Below are positions 6,992-15,667 of a stretch of 64,000 bases of DNA, in pieces. Position 1 is the stretch's first letter. Every line of letters begins with the position of its first letter. The notes under the pieces were generated by a model. That model saw only the letters and a program-made list of their open reading frames with translations. It was not told where the DNA came from and did no database searches. The stretch covers positions 1 to 64,000 of the forward strand of contig NZ_QLJH01000015.1 in assembly GCF_003951315.1 (NCBI RefSeq), given 5' to 3'. Origin of the DNA: Sphingomonas sp. S-NIH.Pt15_0812 (GTDB lineage Bacteria; Pseudomonadota; Alphaproteobacteria; Sphingomonadales; Sphingomonadaceae). Both the position numbers and the translations under genes were made by a program.

Positions 6992-7033
6992 ATGCCCCCA
7001 ACTCCCATTTCTGATGCCCCCAAAATGCCCCCA
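6992..7033. repeat. triple ATGCCCCCA direct repeat, probable integrase arm sites
   Basis: ATGCCCCCA occurs at 6992-7000, 7014-7022 and 7025-7033, just upstream of the integrase start and within 160 bp of the tRNA 3' end. Spacings are 22 and 11 bp, about two turns and one turn of the helix. Repeats of this TGGGGGCAT type between an integrase and its tRNA are commonly arm-type binding sites; this role is inferred here. Confidence 0.55.
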
Positions 7034-7147
7034 AATCGTGCGCGCTGCACGGGGATGGTTTGGGACAATGTGGGTTAATCAGCAAGACTAAAAATGGCGG
7101 ATTTTGGCCACTTTTCGGCTGTCTTGAGAAGCTCTGAAATGATGCCT

Positions 7148-7237
7148 TGGCGGAAGAGGTGGGATTCGAACCCACGGAACGGTTGCCCGTTCGCCGGTTT
7201 TCAAGACCGGTGCCTTAAACCGCTCGGCCACTCTTCC
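7148..7237 (-). tRNA. tRNA-Ser (anticodon TGA)
   Basis: On the minus strand the sequence folds into a serine tRNA with acceptor stem GGAAGAG/CTCTTCC, discriminator G and an encoded CCA at 7148-7150. The anticodon loop CTTGAAA lies within an ACCGG/CCGGC stem, with the anticodon TGA at 7201-7203. A long variable arm (CGAACGGGCAACCGTTC) and the T-loop TTCGAAT are present, as expected for serine. The length is 90 nt including CCA. Its 3' end faces the integrase at 5711-6970, so it is probably the integration site of the element on the left. Confidence 0.95.
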
Positions 7238-7341
7238 GCGCCACGGTTGCTGACGCCTCGATAGCGTGCGCGGCCGTCCGTGCAACCCCGGCGATGACCG
7301 GAGCTTGCCCCTTTGCCCCCTTTGCGGCGACAAGCGCCGGC

Positions 7342-8373
7342 ATGTGGGGGAAGATTTTCACGCTCGCCATGCTGGGTCTCGGCCTTGCCGTCGATCCGGC
7401 CAGCGCCCAGGATGCAGCCGGCAACGATGCGTTCCAGGCCTATCTGGCGCAGGTTCGCACCCGCGCGATTGCGGAGGGCGTGCGCCCCGACACGGCGACG
7501 CGCGAACTGGCGGGGCTAACCGTCAATCCACGCGTCATCGAACTGGATCGGGGGCAGCCGGGCAATCCGGGCAATACCAGCATCTCGCCCTTCGCGCCCT
7601 ACCGGATCGAGCATGTGGATGCGCAGCGCATCGGTCGCGGCCGCAGCGTCTATCAGGCGCAGCGGGCGCGGCTCCAGGCCATCGAGCGTGACACCGGCGT
7701 GCCGGAGGCGATCATGGTCGCGATCTGGGGGCATGAGACGAATTACGGCAGCTATACCGGCAATTTCGACCTGATCCGCTCGCTCGCCTCGCTCGCCTAT
7801 GAGGGCCGTCGGCGCAGCCTGTTCGAGCCGGAACTGATCGCGGCGCTGAAGATGATCGACAAGGGAGTGACGCGGGCACAGCTCAAGGGAAGCTGGGCGG
7901 GGGCGACCGGCAATCCGCAGTTCCTGCCGTCCATCTATCTGCGTCTGGCGCGAGACGGCGACGGCGATGGCCGGGCGGATATCTGGAACAGCCAGGCGGA
8001 CACGCTCGCCTCCATCGCCAACTATTTCGCCAATGCCGGATGGCGACCAGGCCAGCCCTGGGGCGTCGCGGTGGGCGTGCCGGCCGGCTTCGACCGCAGC
8101 ACGATCGCCAACCGGCTGGTGTCGCCGCGCTGCCCCCGCGTCTTTCAGCGGCATAGCGCCTGGCGCAGCATGGCGGAGTGGCGCGCGCTGGGCCTGACGC
8201 CAATGGGCCGCGCCTGGCCCGCCGACGACGTGCAGGCGACGCTGATCGAGCCGGACGGGCCGGGCAATACCGCCTATCTGCTGACCGGCAACTACCGCGT
8301 CATCCTCGATTACAATTGCTCCAACTTCTACGCCCTGTCGGTGGGATTGCTGGCCGATGCGGTGGCGGGCTGA
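7342..8373 (+). CDS. lytic murein transglycosylase, MltB family
   Basis: The protein cleaves the glycan strands of peptidoglycan with formation of anhydro-muropeptides. With the ATG at 7342 it has 343 residues and a signal peptide ending near PASAQ, so it acts in the periplasm. The upstream ATG at 7294 would give a poor signal sequence. The catalytic glutamate is E132 in GHETNYG, and the family segments SLAYEGRRRSLF and SWAGATGNPQFLPS are intact. The MltB-type domain fills nearly the whole chain with no C-terminal peptidoglycan-binding domain. The next gene (RlpA-like) starts 17 bp before its stop, so the two cell-wall enzymes are probably co-translated. Confidence 0.9.
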   Translation: MWGKIFTLAMLGLGLAVDPASAQDAAGNDAFQAYLAQVRTRAIAEGVRPDTATRELAGLTVNPRVIELDRGQPGNPGNTSISPFAPYRIEHVDAQRIGRGRSVYQAQRARLQAIERDTGVPEAIMVAIWGHETNYGSYTGNFDLIRSLASLAYEGRRRSLFEPELIAALKMIDKGVTRAQLKGSWAGATGNPQFLPSIYLRLARDGDGDGRADIWNSQADTLASIANYFANAGWRPGQPWGVAVGVPAGFDRSTIANRLVSPRCPRVFQRHSAWRSMAEWRALGLTPMGRAWPADDVQATLIEPDGPGNTAYLLTGNYRVILDYNCSNFYALSVGLLADAVAG

Positions 8374-8998
8374 GGCGGCGGCGCTCGCCGCGCTCCTGGC
8401 GCTGTCGGGCTGCGGCGGTCGTTATGCGAAGACGGGACTGGCAAGCTGGTATGGCGAGGAGCTGGCGGGCCGCCCCACCGCCAGTGGCGAGCGGTTCGAC
8501 CCGACTGGCTTCACCGCCGCGCACCGCCGATTGCCACTCGGCAGCCTGGCGCAGGTCACCGACCTGTCGACCGGCCGATCGATCCTGGTCCGGATCAACG
8601 ATCGCGGGCCATATCGCCACGGCCGGCTGATCGATCTGTCGCGGGGCTCTGCGCAACTGCTCGGCACCGACCGTCGCGCCGTGGCGAAGGTACGGGTGCA
8701 CGCGGTTTCCCGGGGGAAACCCGGCACGATCATCGCCCAGGGTCGTGGCGGAACCCCCGTCACCGCGCCGGTGGTCGCGCCGGGCCCGACGACCGGCCAT
8801 TATCTGGTCCAGGTCGCCACCTTCGCCAGCCACGAACGGGCCATGGCGCTTGCCGCGCAGATTGTCGGTATGGTGGTGCCAGCCGGCACGCTGTGGCGCG
8901 TGCAGCAGGGGCCATTCGATTTCGCGGACGCGCAGCAAGCGCGTGACGCCGCCGTCGCGCGCGGCTATGCCGATGCCCATCTTCTCGCCACCGACTGA
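8357..8998 (+). CDS. rlpA: septal-ring lytic transglycosylase RlpA-like lipoprotein with SPOR domain
   Basis: RlpA proteins cleave naked glycan strands at the division septum. The 213-aa product has a lipoprotein signal (LLALSGCGG, lipobox cysteine about residue 19). A double-psi beta-barrel domain follows, with GLASWYGEELAGRPTASG, RLPLGSLAQV and the catalytic-site segment INDRGPY, then RLIDLSRG. The last 70 residues (HYLVQVATFASHERAMALAAQI) form a SPOR domain, which binds denuded septal peptidoglycan. It is shorter than E. coli RlpA, mostly in the linker. It overlaps the MltB gene by 17 bp and is followed at once by the D,D-carboxypeptidase start, so the three form a cell-wall operon. Confidence 0.9.
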   Translation: MRWRAEAAALAALLALSGCGGRYAKTGLASWYGEELAGRPTASGERFDPTGFTAAHRRLPLGSLAQVTDLSTGRSILVRINDRGPYRHGRLIDLSRGSAQLLGTDRRAVAKVRVHAVSRGKPGTIIAQGRGGTPVTAPVVAPGPTTGHYLVQVATFASHERAMALAAQIVGMVVPAGTLWRVQQGPFDFADAQQARDAAVARGYADAHLLATD

Positions 8999-10189
8999 AT
9001 GACGGACCAAAAATTCATGAAGACCCTGTTCGGACCGCTCGCCGCCCCGCTCGCCATCGTCGCGCTGGCGGTGCCCTCGACCGCCGCGGCGCCGCAGTTC
9101 GATACGCCGGCCCCGATCGCCTTCCTCCAGGACATGTCGACCGGCGCGGTGCTGTTCGCGCGCGATGCGGACCGACGGATGCCGCCCGCCTCAATGGCGA
9201 AGATGATGACCGTCTATGTCGCCTTCGACCTGATCAAGCGCGGCGATCTGAAGCTGAACGACATGGTCACCGTGCAGCCGGAAACGTGGAAGAAGTGGCA
9301 CGGTCCCGCCGCCGGATCGACCATGTTCCTGTCGCCGGGCGAGCAGGTGAGCGTCGCCAACCTGCTCTACGGCATCGTCACGCTGTCGGGTAACGACGCG
9401 TGCGTCGTGCTCGCCGAGCATATCGCCGGGACGGAACCCTCCTTCACCGAGCGGATGAACCGCGACGCGCAGAAGATCGGCCTGAAGAACAGTCATTTCG
9501 GCACGTCGAACGGCTGGCCGGACGGCGGCGTCACCTATGTCACCGCGCGTGACCTGGCGACGCTGGCCGAGGCGACGATCACCAATTTCCCGCAACTCTA
9601 CAAGCAGTTCTACAGCCGCCGCGACTTCACCTGGGGCAAGACCATGGGCGGCAACGAGATCACCCAGGCGAATCGCGATCCCCTGCTGGGCCGCGTCGCC
9701 GGGGCGGACGGGCTGAAGACCGGCCATACCGAGGAGGCGGGCTATGGCTTCACCGGTTCGGCCGAGCAGAATGGCCGCCGGCTGGTCATGGTCATGGCAG
9801 GCCTCGGCAGTGCCGGTCAGCGGGTCGAGGAATCGGTCAAGTTCATGAACTGGGGCTTCCGCGCCTGGCAGGCCAAGCCGATCGCCGCCAAGGGCAAGCA
9901 GGTCGGCTCCGCGCAGGTGCAGCTGGGCGATGCGACCACGGTGGGTCTGGTCGCGGGCGATACGCTGAAGGTGACGTTGCCCGGGGGGATGGCACCCGAG
10001 ATGGCGGCGAAGATCGTCTATCAGGGACCGGTCAAGGCGCCGATCAAGGCGGGCCAGCATATCGCCGACCTGGTCATCACCGCGCCCGATATGCCGGAAC
10101 AGCATCTGCCGCTGGTCGCCGCCAGCGACGTGGGCGAGGCGGGTTTCTTCCGCCGCGCGTGGAACGGGCTGATGTCCTTTTTCGCGTGA
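8999..10189 (+). CDS. dacC: D-alanyl-D-alanine carboxypeptidase (penicillin-binding protein 5/6 family)
   Basis: The enzyme removes the terminal D-alanine from peptidoglycan pentapeptides. The 396-aa protein has a signal peptide ending near STAAAPQ. The three penicillin-binding motifs are SxxK (SMAK, S65/K68), SGN at S130 and KTG at K240. The C-terminal beta-sandwich domain follows, and the last residues (FFRRAWNGLMSFFA) form an amphipathic helix that should anchor it to the inner membrane. The ATG at 8999 directly abuts the rlpA stop; a second in-frame ATG at 9017 gives an equally good signal peptide and may be the true start. The paralogue name (dacA/dacC) cannot be decided from sequence alone. 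Confidence 0.92.
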   Translation: MTDQKFMKTLFGPLAAPLAIVALAVPSTAAAPQFDTPAPIAFLQDMSTGAVLFARDADRRMPPASMAKMMTVYVAFDLIKRGDLKLNDMVTVQPETWKKWHGPAAGSTMFLSPGEQVSVANLLYGIVTLSGNDACVVLAEHIAGTEPSFTERMNRDAQKIGLKNSHFGTSNGWPDGGVTYVTARDLATLAEATITNFPQLYKQFYSRRDFTWGKTMGGNEITQANRDPLLGRVAGADGLKTGHTEEAGYGFTGSAEQNGRRLVMVMAGLGSAGQRVEESVKFMNWGFRAWQAKPIAAKGKQVGSAQVQLGDATTVGLVAGDTLKVTLPGGMAPEMAAKIVYQGPVKAPIKAGQHIADLVITAPDMPEQHLPLVAASDVGEAGFFRRAWNGLMSFFA

Positions 10190-10199
10190 TCGCGAGCGC

Positions 10200-11174
10200 A
10201 TGACGATCCGGGGGCATGACGCGGCCAGGACGGCGTTCCTGGCGGCCCTGGACACCGGCGTCCTTCATCATGCCTGGCTGCTCGCCGGGCCGGAGGGGGT
10301 CGGCAAGGCCGGCTTCGCGCGCGAGGCGGCCTGGCGGATGCTGGCGCTTGGCGCGGCCGAGCCGCTGGCGCCCGGACTGGCGGTGGGCGAGGGGAGTCGG
10401 ACGCGGGCCCTGGCGGAGGCGGGGGCGCATCCCGATTTCCGCATCCTGCGCCGCCTGCCCAAGGATGCGGACAAGCCGGACTCGGACCTGGCCCGGTCGA
10501 TCACCATCGCCCAGGTCCGCACGCTCCAGCCGATGTTCGCGACGATGCCGGCGCTGTCGGCGCGTCGCGTGGTCATCATCGATTCGATCGACGATCTGGA
10601 GCGGAGCGGAGCCAATGCGCTGCTCAAGAATCTCGAAGAGCCGCCCGCCGGCACCATCTTCCTGCTGGTCAGCCACGCGCCGGGCAAGCTGCTGCCGACG
10701 ATCCGGTCGCGCTGTCGCCTGTTGCGGTTCGAACGGCTGGACGATGCCCTGACCGGGACGGTGCTGCGCGACCTGCTGCCCGAGGCGGACGAAGGCGAGA
10801 TCGCGGCCCTGGTCGCGGCGGCGGATGGCGCGCCGGGGCGGGGGCTGCGTTTCGCCGGGCTCGACCTGGCCAGGGTCGATGCGGCGATCGCGGCGATCGC
10901 GGCGGATGGCGATCCCGACAATATGCGCCGCGCGGCACTGGCCAGGCAGCTCGCGGGCAAGGCGGCACAGGAACGCTATGAGGCGTTCCTCGACCGCGCG
11001 CCGAGTTTCATCGCGCATCAGGCCCGCACGCGGCAGGGCGCGGCGCTCAAGACCGCGCTCGACGCCCATGCCGCCGCGCGCGACCTGGCCGGCGCGGCGC
11101 GGGGCCTGTCGCTCGACGCTTCGGGCACGATCTTCGAAATGGCCGGACTTGTCGCGCGGCTCCACGCCGCGTAA
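10200..11174 (+). CDS. holB: DNA polymerase III clamp loader subunit delta'
   Basis: The 324-aa AAA+ protein is the delta' subunit of the clamp loader that places the sliding clamp on DNA. The N-terminal region has a degenerate P-loop (GPEGVGKAGFA, about residues 30-40), as expected since delta' is often ATPase-inactive. It is followed by the segment RRVVIIDSIDDLERSGANALLKNLEEPP and a sensor region TIRSRCRLLRF. The gene lies 10 bp after dacC and 10 bp before metG. In many alphaproteobacteria a thymidylate kinase gene (tmk) sits directly upstream of holB; none is present here. Confidence 0.88.
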   Translation: MTIRGHDAARTAFLAALDTGVLHHAWLLAGPEGVGKAGFAREAAWRMLALGAAEPLAPGLAVGEGSRTRALAEAGAHPDFRILRRLPKDADKPDSDLARSITIAQVRTLQPMFATMPALSARRVVIIDSIDDLERSGANALLKNLEEPPAGTIFLLVSHAPGKLLPTIRSRCRLLRFERLDDALTGTVLRDLLPEADEGEIAALVAAADGAPGRGLRFAGLDLARVDAAIAAIAADGDPDNMRRAALARQLAGKAAQERYEAFLDRAPSFIAHQARTRQGAALKTALDAHAAARDLAGAARGLSLDASGTIFEMAGLVARLHAA

Positions 11175-11183
11175 CCGGCGCGC

Positions 11184-12737
11184 ATGGCCGAACCCTATTA
11201 CATCACCACCGCCATCCATTATCCCAATGGGCGTCCGCATATCGGACATGCCTATGAAATGGTCGCGGCCGACGTCATCGCGCGTTTCCAGCGTCAGGCG
11301 GGGCGAGACGTGCTGTTCCAGACCGGCACCGACGAACACGGGCTGAAGATGGCGCAGGCGGCCCGCGCACGCGGGCTGGAGACGCGCGCCTTCGCCGACG
11401 AGATGTCATCGCATTTCAGCGTGATGGCGGATCGCTTCCAGATTTCCTACGACCGGTTCATCCGGACCGTCGACACCGACCATTATGCCGCCAGCCAGGC
11501 GATCTGGCAGGCAATGGTCGAGGCGGGCGATCTGTATCTCGACCGGTATGAGGGCTGGTATTCGGTTCGCGACGAGGCCTTTTACGACGAGAAGGAGCTG
11601 GTCGAAGGGGAAGGGGGCGCCAAGCTCTCGCCCCAGGGTACGCCGGTCGAATGGACGGCGGAGGAGACCTGGTTCTTCCGCTTGTCCAAGTACCAGCAGC
11701 CTCTGCTCAATCTCTACGCCGCCAATCCCGACTTCATCCGGCCCGAGAGCCGGCGCAACGAGGTGATGCGCTTCGTGGAGGGCGGACTCTCCGACCTGTC
11801 GGTGTCGCGCACCAGCTTTGACTGGGGCGTGCCGGCGCCGGGAAGCCCGGGCCATGTCATGTATGTCTGGGTCGATGCCCTGACCAACTACCTGACCGGC
11901 ACCGGCTATCCGAACCCGGATGCGGACAAAGCCCGTTTCTGGCCCGCGGACCTGCACCTGATCGGCAAGGACATCGTGCGGTTCCACGCCGTCTACTGGC
12001 CCGCCTTCCTGATGTCGGCGAAGATCCCGTTGCCCAAGAGCGTGTTCGGCCACGGCTTCCTGCTCAGCCGGGGCGAGAAGATGTCCAAGTCGCTGGGCAA
12101 TGTCGTCGATCCGATGGAGCTGGCCGATCTGTTCGGTATCGATGCCCTGCGCTACTTCTTCCTGCGCGAGGTCAGCTTCGGGCAGGATGGCAGCTATTCG
12201 GCCGAGGCGATCGTGACGCGCGTCAATGCCGAGCTGGCCAATGCGTTCGGCAATCTGGCGCAGCGGACCCTGTCGTTCATCGCCAAGAATTTGGGCGGCG
12301 CGCTGCCCGAGGCGGGGCGGAGCGATCCGGCCGATGCGATGCTGATCGAGGAGGTCGTCGTCGCCTGCGCCGGGTTGAAGTCGGGCTTTTCCGACCTGAT
12401 GCTCAGCCAGGGGATTGAAAGCTGGATTCGCGGCGTCTATGCCTGCAACCAGTATATCGACGTGCAGGCACCCTGGGCGCTGCGCAAGACCGATCCCGAA
12501 CGGATGCATGCGGTGCTCGGCACGCTGGTCCGCGCGATCCGCATGCTCGCCATCGCCATTCTTCCCGTCGTACCGGACGGCGCGGGCAGGGTGCTCGACC
12601 TGCTAGGTGTGGAGCAGCGTGACCATGCGGCGATCGACGATGATGGCTGGTATGCGCGCCAAATGGAGGCGGGCTTTCGCCTGGGCACGCCCATGCCCGC
12701 TTTTCCCCGCCTGGAAGCTCCTGTAGAGTCCGCCTGA
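11184..12737 (+). CDS. metG: methionyl-tRNA synthetase
   Basis: The 517-aa class I synthetase charges tRNA-Met. The HIGH signature is HIGH at residues 19-22 (after NGRP), and the KMSKS loop is GEKMSKSLG with K299. The connecting domain lacks the four-cysteine zinc knuckle, placing it in the short, zinc-free group common in alphaproteobacteria. The C-terminal tRNA-binding domain found in E. coli MetG is absent, which fits the length. An anticodon-binding helical domain fills the last 150 residues. Its stop overlaps the tatD start by one base, so translation of the two is probably coupled. Confidence 0.95.
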   Translation: MAEPYYITTAIHYPNGRPHIGHAYEMVAADVIARFQRQAGRDVLFQTGTDEHGLKMAQAARARGLETRAFADEMSSHFSVMADRFQISYDRFIRTVDTDHYAASQAIWQAMVEAGDLYLDRYEGWYSVRDEAFYDEKELVEGEGGAKLSPQGTPVEWTAEETWFFRLSKYQQPLLNLYAANPDFIRPESRRNEVMRFVEGGLSDLSVSRTSFDWGVPAPGSPGHVMYVWVDALTNYLTGTGYPNPDADKARFWPADLHLIGKDIVRFHAVYWPAFLMSAKIPLPKSVFGHGFLLSRGEKMSKSLGNVVDPMELADLFGIDALRYFFLREVSFGQDGSYSAEAIVTRVNAELANAFGNLAQRTLSFIAKNLGGALPEAGRSDPADAMLIEEVVVACAGLKSGFSDLMLSQGIESWIRGVYACNQYIDVQAPWALRKTDPERMHAVLGTLVRAIRMLAIAILPVVPDGAGRVLDLLGVEQRDHAAIDDDGWYARQMEAGFRLGTPMPAFPRLEAPVESA

Positions 12738-13513
12738 TGCTTGCCGACAGCCACTGCCACCTAAACTATCCAGGACTGGTCGAGCATCAGCAGACGGTGC
12801 TGGAGCGCGCGCGGGCGAGGGGGGTCACCGCGATGCTCAACATCGCCACGCGGGAGAGCGAGTGGGATGCGGTGCTCGCCACCGCTGAGCGCGAGGCCGA
12901 TGTCTGGGCGACGGTCGGTATTCACCCCAATGAGGCGGACGCCCACCCGCATGTCGATACCGCCAAGCTGGTCGCCCGCGCCGCGCATCCGCGGGTCGTC
13001 GGCATCGGCGAGTCCGGGCTCGACTATCACTACGACCATAGCGGTCCCGAGCAGCAACAGGCCAGTTTCCGCGCCCATATCGCCGCCTGTCGCAAGACCG
13101 GCCTTCCCCTGATCGTCCACACCCGAGATGCGGAAGCGGACACGATCGCGATCCTGCGCGACGAAATGGACAGGGGCGCCTATCCCGGCGTCATCCACTG
13201 TTTCACGGCGAGCCGAGATTTTGCCGATAAGGCACTGGAACTCGGCCTTTATATCTCCATCTCCGGGATCGTGACGTTCAAGAACGCCAAGGAAATCCAG
13301 GATACGGCGCGCATCATCCCCGCCGACCGTCTGCTGATCGAAACCGACGCGCCCTTCCTTGCGCCGGTGCCGCATCGAGGCAAGCCGGGCGAACCCGGCT
13401 TCGTCGCGGACACGCTGGCCTTTCTAGCGCAATTGCGTGGCGAGGCCCCGGAGGCGCTGGCGGAGCGCACCGCCACCAACTTCCACACCCTGTTCGGCAA
13501 GACGCGCGGATGA
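12737..13513 (+). CDS. tatD: TatD-family metal-dependent hydrolase (DNase)
   Basis: The 258-aa TIM-barrel protein belongs to the TatD family of metal-dependent 3'-5' exonucleases/DNases. The metal-binding residues are visible in order: ADSHCHLNY at the N-terminus, GIGESGLDYHY near residue 95, LIVHTRDAE near 128, VIHCFTAS near 153 and ETDAPFLAPVPHRGKPGEP near 205. All are intact. Start and stop overlap with metG (1 bp) and the next hydrolase gene (4 bp). This gene order is common in alphaproteobacteria and supports the call. Confidence 0.92.
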   Translation: MLADSHCHLNYPGLVEHQQTVLERARARGVTAMLNIATRESEWDAVLATAEREADVWATVGIHPNEADAHPHVDTAKLVARAAHPRVVGIGESGLDYHYDHSGPEQQQASFRAHIAACRKTGLPLIVHTRDAEADTIAILRDEMDRGAYPGVIHCFTASRDFADKALELGLYISISGIVTFKNAKEIQDTARIIPADRLLIETDAPFLAPVPHRGKPGEPGFVADTLAFLAQLRGEAPEALAERTATNFHTLFGKTRG

Positions 13514-14274
13514 GGGCGCGCATCCTCGGCGCGGGCACTTCGTCGGGGGTGCCGCGGATCGGCAATGACTGGGGCGCATGCGATCCGGCCGAGCCGCGCA
13601 ATCGCCGCACCCGTGCCTCGCTGCTCGTCGAACATGGCGATACGCGCATCCTGATCGACAGCGGCCCCGATATGCGCGAGCAACTGCTCGCGGCCGAGGT
13701 GGGGACCTTCGACGCGGTGATCTGGACCCACGATCATGCCGATCATTGCCATGGCATCGACGACCTGCGGCAGGTGTTCCACGCGCTGGGCCGGCCGGTG
13801 CGCGGATTGGCCCGACCGGCGACGCTCGACGCCCTCCGGACGCGCTTCGCCTATGCCTTTAACGGGCGTCCGGGGTATCCACCGACGATCGCGGCCGACA
13901 TCCTGCCGGACCGGATCACCATCGGCGACATCACCGTCACCGTCACGGATCAGCCGCATGGTAATGTAACCAGCGCCGGGCTGCGCTTCGAGGCAGAGGG
14001 GTATAGCATCGGCTACGCCACGGATTTCAACGTGATGACCGATGCGATGCGGGCGCTCTACCAAGAGTTGGACGTGTGGATCGTCGATGCGCTTCGCCAC
14101 AAGCCGCATCCGTCGCACCCGACCGTGGAGCAGGTGCTCGGCTGGATCGAGGCGTTCAAGCCGGGGCGGGCGGCGCTGATCCATATGGACCAGAGCCTCG
14201 ACTATCGGACATTGGCGGCGGCGCTGCCAGCCGGTGTCGAGCCGGGCTATGACGGGCTGACAGTGGGGCGATGA
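13510..14274 (+). CDS. MBL-fold metallo-hydrolase, PhnP-like
   Basis: The 254-aa protein carries the metallo-beta-lactamase fold signature THDHADHCHGIDDLRQV near residue 77, with the zinc ligands HxHxDH. The N-terminus ILGAGTSSGVPRIG is typical of the PhnP/cyclic-phosphodiesterase-like branch. Further ligands lie in DQPHGNV and at IHMDQSLDY near the C-terminus. Members of this branch hydrolyse cyclic nucleotides or phosphodiesters, but the substrate here is not known. The gene overlaps tatD (ATGA) and the following retropepsin gene (4 bp), so it belongs to the metG operon. It is cytosolic, with no signal peptide. Confidence 0.85.
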   Translation: MRARILGAGTSSGVPRIGNDWGACDPAEPRNRRTRASLLVEHGDTRILIDSGPDMREQLLAAEVGTFDAVIWTHDHADHCHGIDDLRQVFHALGRPVRGLARPATLDALRTRFAYAFNGRPGYPPTIAADILPDRITIGDITVTVTDQPHGNVTSAGLRFEAEGYSIGYATDFNVMTDAMRALYQELDVWIVDALRHKPHPSHPTVEQVLGWIEAFKPGRAALIHMDQSLDYRTLAAALPAGVEPGYDGLTVGR

Positions 14275-14867
14275 GCGATCGCGGCGCGGACATGCTATTC
14301 TATGCGCTGCTGCTGATCCTGCCGCTCGCGGGCCTGATCGCCCGTCGGCCGCCCTTGGCGCAGATGCTGAAGATGGCATTGGCCTGGATTGGCATTTTCG
14401 CGGTCGGCCTGCTGGCGGTCAGCCAACGCGACCGATTGCCCAATCTGTTCTCCGACCAGCGGGTCAGCGGCGGCGAGACGCGGATACGGCAGGACGCCGA
14501 CGGGCATTTCTACGCCGACGCCGAAATCGACGGCGTGAAGCGACGGATGCTGATCGACAGCGGCGCCACGACCACCGCCTTGTCGGTCGGGACCGTCAAG
14601 GCGCTGGGGCTGAGCCTGAACGGGAGTCCGTTCGCGGCGCTGATCCAGACGGCCAATGGTCGCGTCGCCGCTGATACGGCGCGGGTGAAGGCGCTCAGCG
14701 TCGGTTCGATCCGGATGCGCGACCTGGGCGTCGTGGTGTCGCCGGCGTTCGGCGATACGGACGTGTTGGGCATGAACTTCCTGTCGCGGCTGGCGTCTTG
14801 GCATGTCGATGGTCAGACGCTGGTGATGACGGCCACCGACGCCACCCGCAGAACCTCGGCGGAATAA
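14271..14867 (+). CDS. membrane-anchored retropepsin-like aspartic protease (TIGR02281-type)
   Basis: The 198-aa protein has two N-terminal hydrophobic segments (MLFYALLLILPLAGLIA and MALAWIGIFAVGLLAVS) followed by a single retropepsin-like domain. The active-site motif is MLIDSGATTTALS near residue 100, and the flap-side segment is DVLGMNFLSRLASWHVDGQTLVM. One such domain would need to dimerise to form a catalytic pair of aspartates, as in retroviral proteases. It resembles the clan AA proteases often found in this gene neighbourhood in alphaproteobacteria. Substrates are unknown. It closes the metG-tatD operon; 56 bp of AT-richer spacer separate it from mazG. Confidence 0.85.
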   Translation: MSDRGADMLFYALLLILPLAGLIARRPPLAQMLKMALAWIGIFAVGLLAVSQRDRLPNLFSDQRVSGGETRIRQDADGHFYADAEIDGVKRRMLIDSGATTTALSVGTVKALGLSLNGSPFAALIQTANGRVAADTARVKALSVGSIRMRDLGVVVSPAFGDTDVLGMNFLSRLASWHVDGQTLVMTATDATRRTSAE

Positions 14868-14923
14868 CCACGGATTTTACATAATGTTTATTATCGAGCA
14901 AGCTCTGGCATGAGGATCGCGCT

Positions 14924-15667
14924 GTGATCGAACGTCTGGTCACCATCATGGCGCGGCTGCGCGATCCGGTGTCCGGCTGCGAATGGGATCGCGCGCAGAC
15001 CTCCGCCTCGATCGCGCCCTATGCGATTGAGGAAGCGCATGAGGTCGTCGACGCCATCGCGCGCGACGATGCCGCCGACCTGCGCGACGAACTGGGTGAC
15101 CTGTTGCTGCAGGTCGTCTTCCACGCCCGGATCAACGAAGAGGCCGGCCGCTTCGCTTTGCCGGATGTGGTCGGTTCGATCGCGGACAAGATGGAGCGGC
15201 GTCATCCGCATATTTTTGCTGACGCCGCCGCGTCCCCCGGTTGGGAGGCGATCAAAGCCGACGAACGCCGCATCAAGGCGGACGACAGCGCGCTGGCCGG
15301 TGTCGCGCTGGCCCTGCCGGCGCTGATGCGGGCCGAGAAGTTGCAGAAACGCGCCGCCAGGGTCGGTTTCGACTGGCCCGATACCGATGGGCCGCGCGCC
15401 AAGATCGACGAAGAGATCGCCGAGGTCGAGACGGCCGCGCCCGAAGACCGCGCCGAGGAAATCGGCGATCTGTTGTTCGCGGTGGTCAATTGGGCGCGGC
15501 ATCTGCAGATCGATCCGGAAGTCGCGCTGCGCGCCGCCAATGCCAAGTTCGAACGTCGTTTCCGCAGCATGGAGGCGATGGCTGGCCCGCTCGACGGCCG
15601 GCCGCTCGACGCGATGGAGGAACTCTGGGACGCCGCCAAGGCGCAAGAGTCGAAGCCGGTGGCGTGA
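14924..15667 (+). CDS. mazG: nucleoside triphosphate pyrophosphohydrolase MazG
   Basis: MazG hydrolyses NTPs and dNTPs to the monophosphate and pyrophosphate, clearing non-canonical nucleotides. The 247-aa protein contains two MazG repeats: MARLRDPVSGCEWDRAQT with YAIEEAHEVVDAI and DELGDLLLQVVFHARI, then a second EEIAEVE and EEIGDLLFAVVNWARHL. The paired ExxE and ExxD magnesium-binding motifs are intact in both. The start is a GTG at 14924. The spacer in front (14868-14923) contains TTTTACATAATGTTTATTATC, the most AT-rich stretch nearby, and may hold a promoter. The next gene overlaps its stop. Confidence 0.92.
   Translation: MIERLVTIMARLRDPVSGCEWDRAQTSASIAPYAIEEAHEVVDAIARDDAADLRDELGDLLLQVVFHARINEEAGRFALPDVVGSIADKMERRHPHIFADAAASPGWEAIKADERRIKADDSALAGVALALPALMRAEKLQKRAARVGFDWPDTDGPRAKIDEEIAEVETAAPEDRAEEIGDLLFAVVNWARHLQIDPEVALRAANAKFERRFRSMEAMAGPLDGRPLDAMEELWDAAKAQESKPVA

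Noticed and set aside
5688..7175. Long antisense frame (495 aa) across the tRNA-side integrase
   Set aside because: It overlaps a complete tyrosine recombinase with all catalytic residues on the same strand in another frame, and the translation is Arg/Pro/Gly-rich. It is a GC-rich shadow.
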